Source: CAVUNY01 sp963768585 | Lineage (GTDB): Bacteria > Chloroflexota > Anaerolineae > Anaerolineales > Anaerolineaceae | Length of the DNA: 64,000 bases | Assembly: GCA_963768585.1 (NCBI GenBank) | Contig: CAVYIF010000014.1 | Coordinates: 84,912-148,911, forward strand | Direction: 5' to 3' | In this document: one piece after another, positions 62,907 through 64,000 of the stretch | How positions within the stretch are numbered: the first letter of the stretch is position 1 | How the letters are laid out: each line of letters begins with the position of its first letter | Notes under the pieces: model-generated | What the model was told of the DNA's origin: nothing | What the model saw: the letters and a program-made list of their open reading frames with translations, nothing else | Databases searched by the model: none | Program-made: the position numbers and the translations under genes

Positions 62907-64000
62907 ATGAAACAGGTTTTGTTGGTTATCATCCTGGCTGTGACCCTGATGGGGCAGCCTACCGCAACCATGGGCGCCGCGCTGGCGCAAACCGCGGCGC
63001 CCACCGACCCGCAGCCCGCAGGTGTGGTGGTGGTTTCCGCGCCCAGCGGGCCAGATGTGACCACCACGGGCAACGCCTGGCAAGATATCCCCAAGATGAA
63101 AACCCGCATCGTTACACCGCTGGCCGGCGACCTCATCGTAACCTTTTGCGCGGAAGCCGATGCCATCGGCGGTCAGGTCTGGCTGAGGATCACCGATAAC
63201 AACGTGTCGCTGGCCCCCAGTGACGTGGTCTTTTCTTTAGGGAGCAACGGCGCCAGCCACTGCTTTACCTTCGTGAAGAACAACGCCCCGGCCGGTTTCC
63301 ATGTGATCCGTGCCCAGTGGAATGCCGGAGCAGACACGACCACCGGATCGATGGGCGACCGCACGATGACCATCACCTTCGCCAGCAGCACCGCCGCAGA
63401 GCTGCGCCTGCTGGCGGTCGCCGCGCCCAGCGGGTCAGATGTGAACCCCCCGATCCACCTGGACCGACATTCCGGGGCTGGGCGGCACGCTGGTGCTGCC
63501 CTCTGCCAGCGACCTGGCGATCACCTTCAGCGCGGAAGCCTATACCGATAGCGGCAACCGCTTGTTTGTGCGGGCGCTGGTCGATAACCAACCAGCCTTG
63601 GCCAGCGACGCGGTGGTGGCCGTCGGCGGGTTTATCGGCACCCGGGCATACACATTTATCCAGCAAGGGCACTTCGCCCGGGGTCCATACCGTCCGCCTG
63701 CAGTATCAGATGTGACGCGAGCTGACCAGTGCCATGTCTCAGACCGCACCCTGACCGTTGTGGCCGCCGGCCTGGGGAATACCCGCCAGGTCGTGTCTGC
63801 CTTCAACCCGGCCCCCAGCGGGCCCTGGCAAACCACTACCAGCACCGGCTGGGTGAATATGCCCGACACCTACAGTTCTTTCTTCAGCCCCTCTGAGGCT
63901 GACCTGGCGATCCAGCTCACTGCTTCGATCTATCTGGATAACCCGGGGCGCATTTTCGTACGCGCCCTGATCGATGGGCAGGCCACCCGCCCTTCCGATG
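62907..64000 (+). pseudogene. Secreted repeat protein, frameshifted and cut by the window edge
   Basis: ATG 62907 follows GGGAGGGA. A signal peptide (MKQVLLVIILAVTLMGQPTA) leads into beta-sandwich-like repeats of about 125 residues starting VVVSAPSGPDVTTTGNAWQD, then (from 63414) VAAPSGSDV..., and (from about 63800) NPAPSGPWQTTTSTGWVNMP. The second unit is broken: at a six-C run near 63447 the frame shifts into TWTDIPGLGGTLVLPSASDL. Near 63665 another shift occurs (SPGVHTVRLQYQ in a third frame) and it returns before 63740. Either a pseudogene or homopolymer errors. The gene continues past 64000. Confidence 0.6.

Overview
The window is GC-rich (roughly 60%), densely coded on both strands and uses many TTG and GTG starts. 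It looks like chromosome of an uncultured Chloroflexota bacterium, probably Anaerolineae. This is an inference from gene style: secreted CAP-LysM protein, large BTAD/STAND-TPR regulators, RHS debris, TM-anchored reductive dehalogenase, CHAT/TPR proteins. No rRNA or phylogenetic marker was compared.

Layout. 0.3-2.1 kb: cysteine synthesis (cysK-cysE). 2.1-5.3 kb, minus strand: CAP-LysM secreted protein, luciferase-like oxidoreductase, MFS transporter. 5.6-9.2 kb: APH-fold phosphotransferase and the proline genes proB-proA. 9.2-12.8 kb: reductive-dehalogenase-like protein with its own membrane anchor, GNAT, arginase-fold protein, DinB protein. 12.9-13.6 kb: debris of an RHS protein containing a decayed REP-associated (RAYT) transposase between inverted REP palindromes. 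13.7-15.6 kb: tRNA-Gln(CTG) directly upstream of glnS. 15.7-18.5 kb: two-gene chromate-transporter-type pair and a twin-NBD ATPase. 18.7-31.5 kb: a long plus-strand run of small-molecule and glycan enzymes: nitrilase-fold, HD, creatininase, acetyltransferase, two paralogous methyltransferases flanking a GH38 alpha-mannosidase, a sialidase-like protein, a terpene-cyclase-fold protein and a P-loop kinase. 31.5-33.1 kb: phytoene-desaturase-like flavoprotein. 33.2-38.0 kb: a more AT-rich stretch of secreted or repeat proteins with a frameshift, a 177-bp duplication and a 108-bp tandem repeat. 38.3-42.1 kb: large BTAD-AAA-TPR regulator. 42.2-51.2 kb: assorted enzymes, an orphan adenine methylase, a polytopic membrane protein and a Gfo/Idh/MocA oxidoreductase.

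The most unusual locus is the minus-strand four-gene operon at 58483-51183. It has its own well-spaced sigma70-type promoter (58547-58575). In order it encodes a 302-aa protein of unknown family, a CHAT (caspase-like) protease with zinc ribbons, a 1239-aa zinc-ribbon/TPR protein ending in what reads as the cytoplasmic domain of the flagellar/type III export gate FlhA, and a 376-aa protein that seems to carry a second, shorter FlhA_C-like module. There are no membrane export-gate helices and no flagellar or secretion genes nearby. I read it as a protease-centred signalling or conflict system that has recruited a soluble FlhA-type platform; the function is inference.

After the operon come an enolase-superfamily sugar-acid dehydratase (plus), an Xre-HTH/STAND/TPR regulator (minus), and a frameshifted secreted repeat protein that runs off the right edge.
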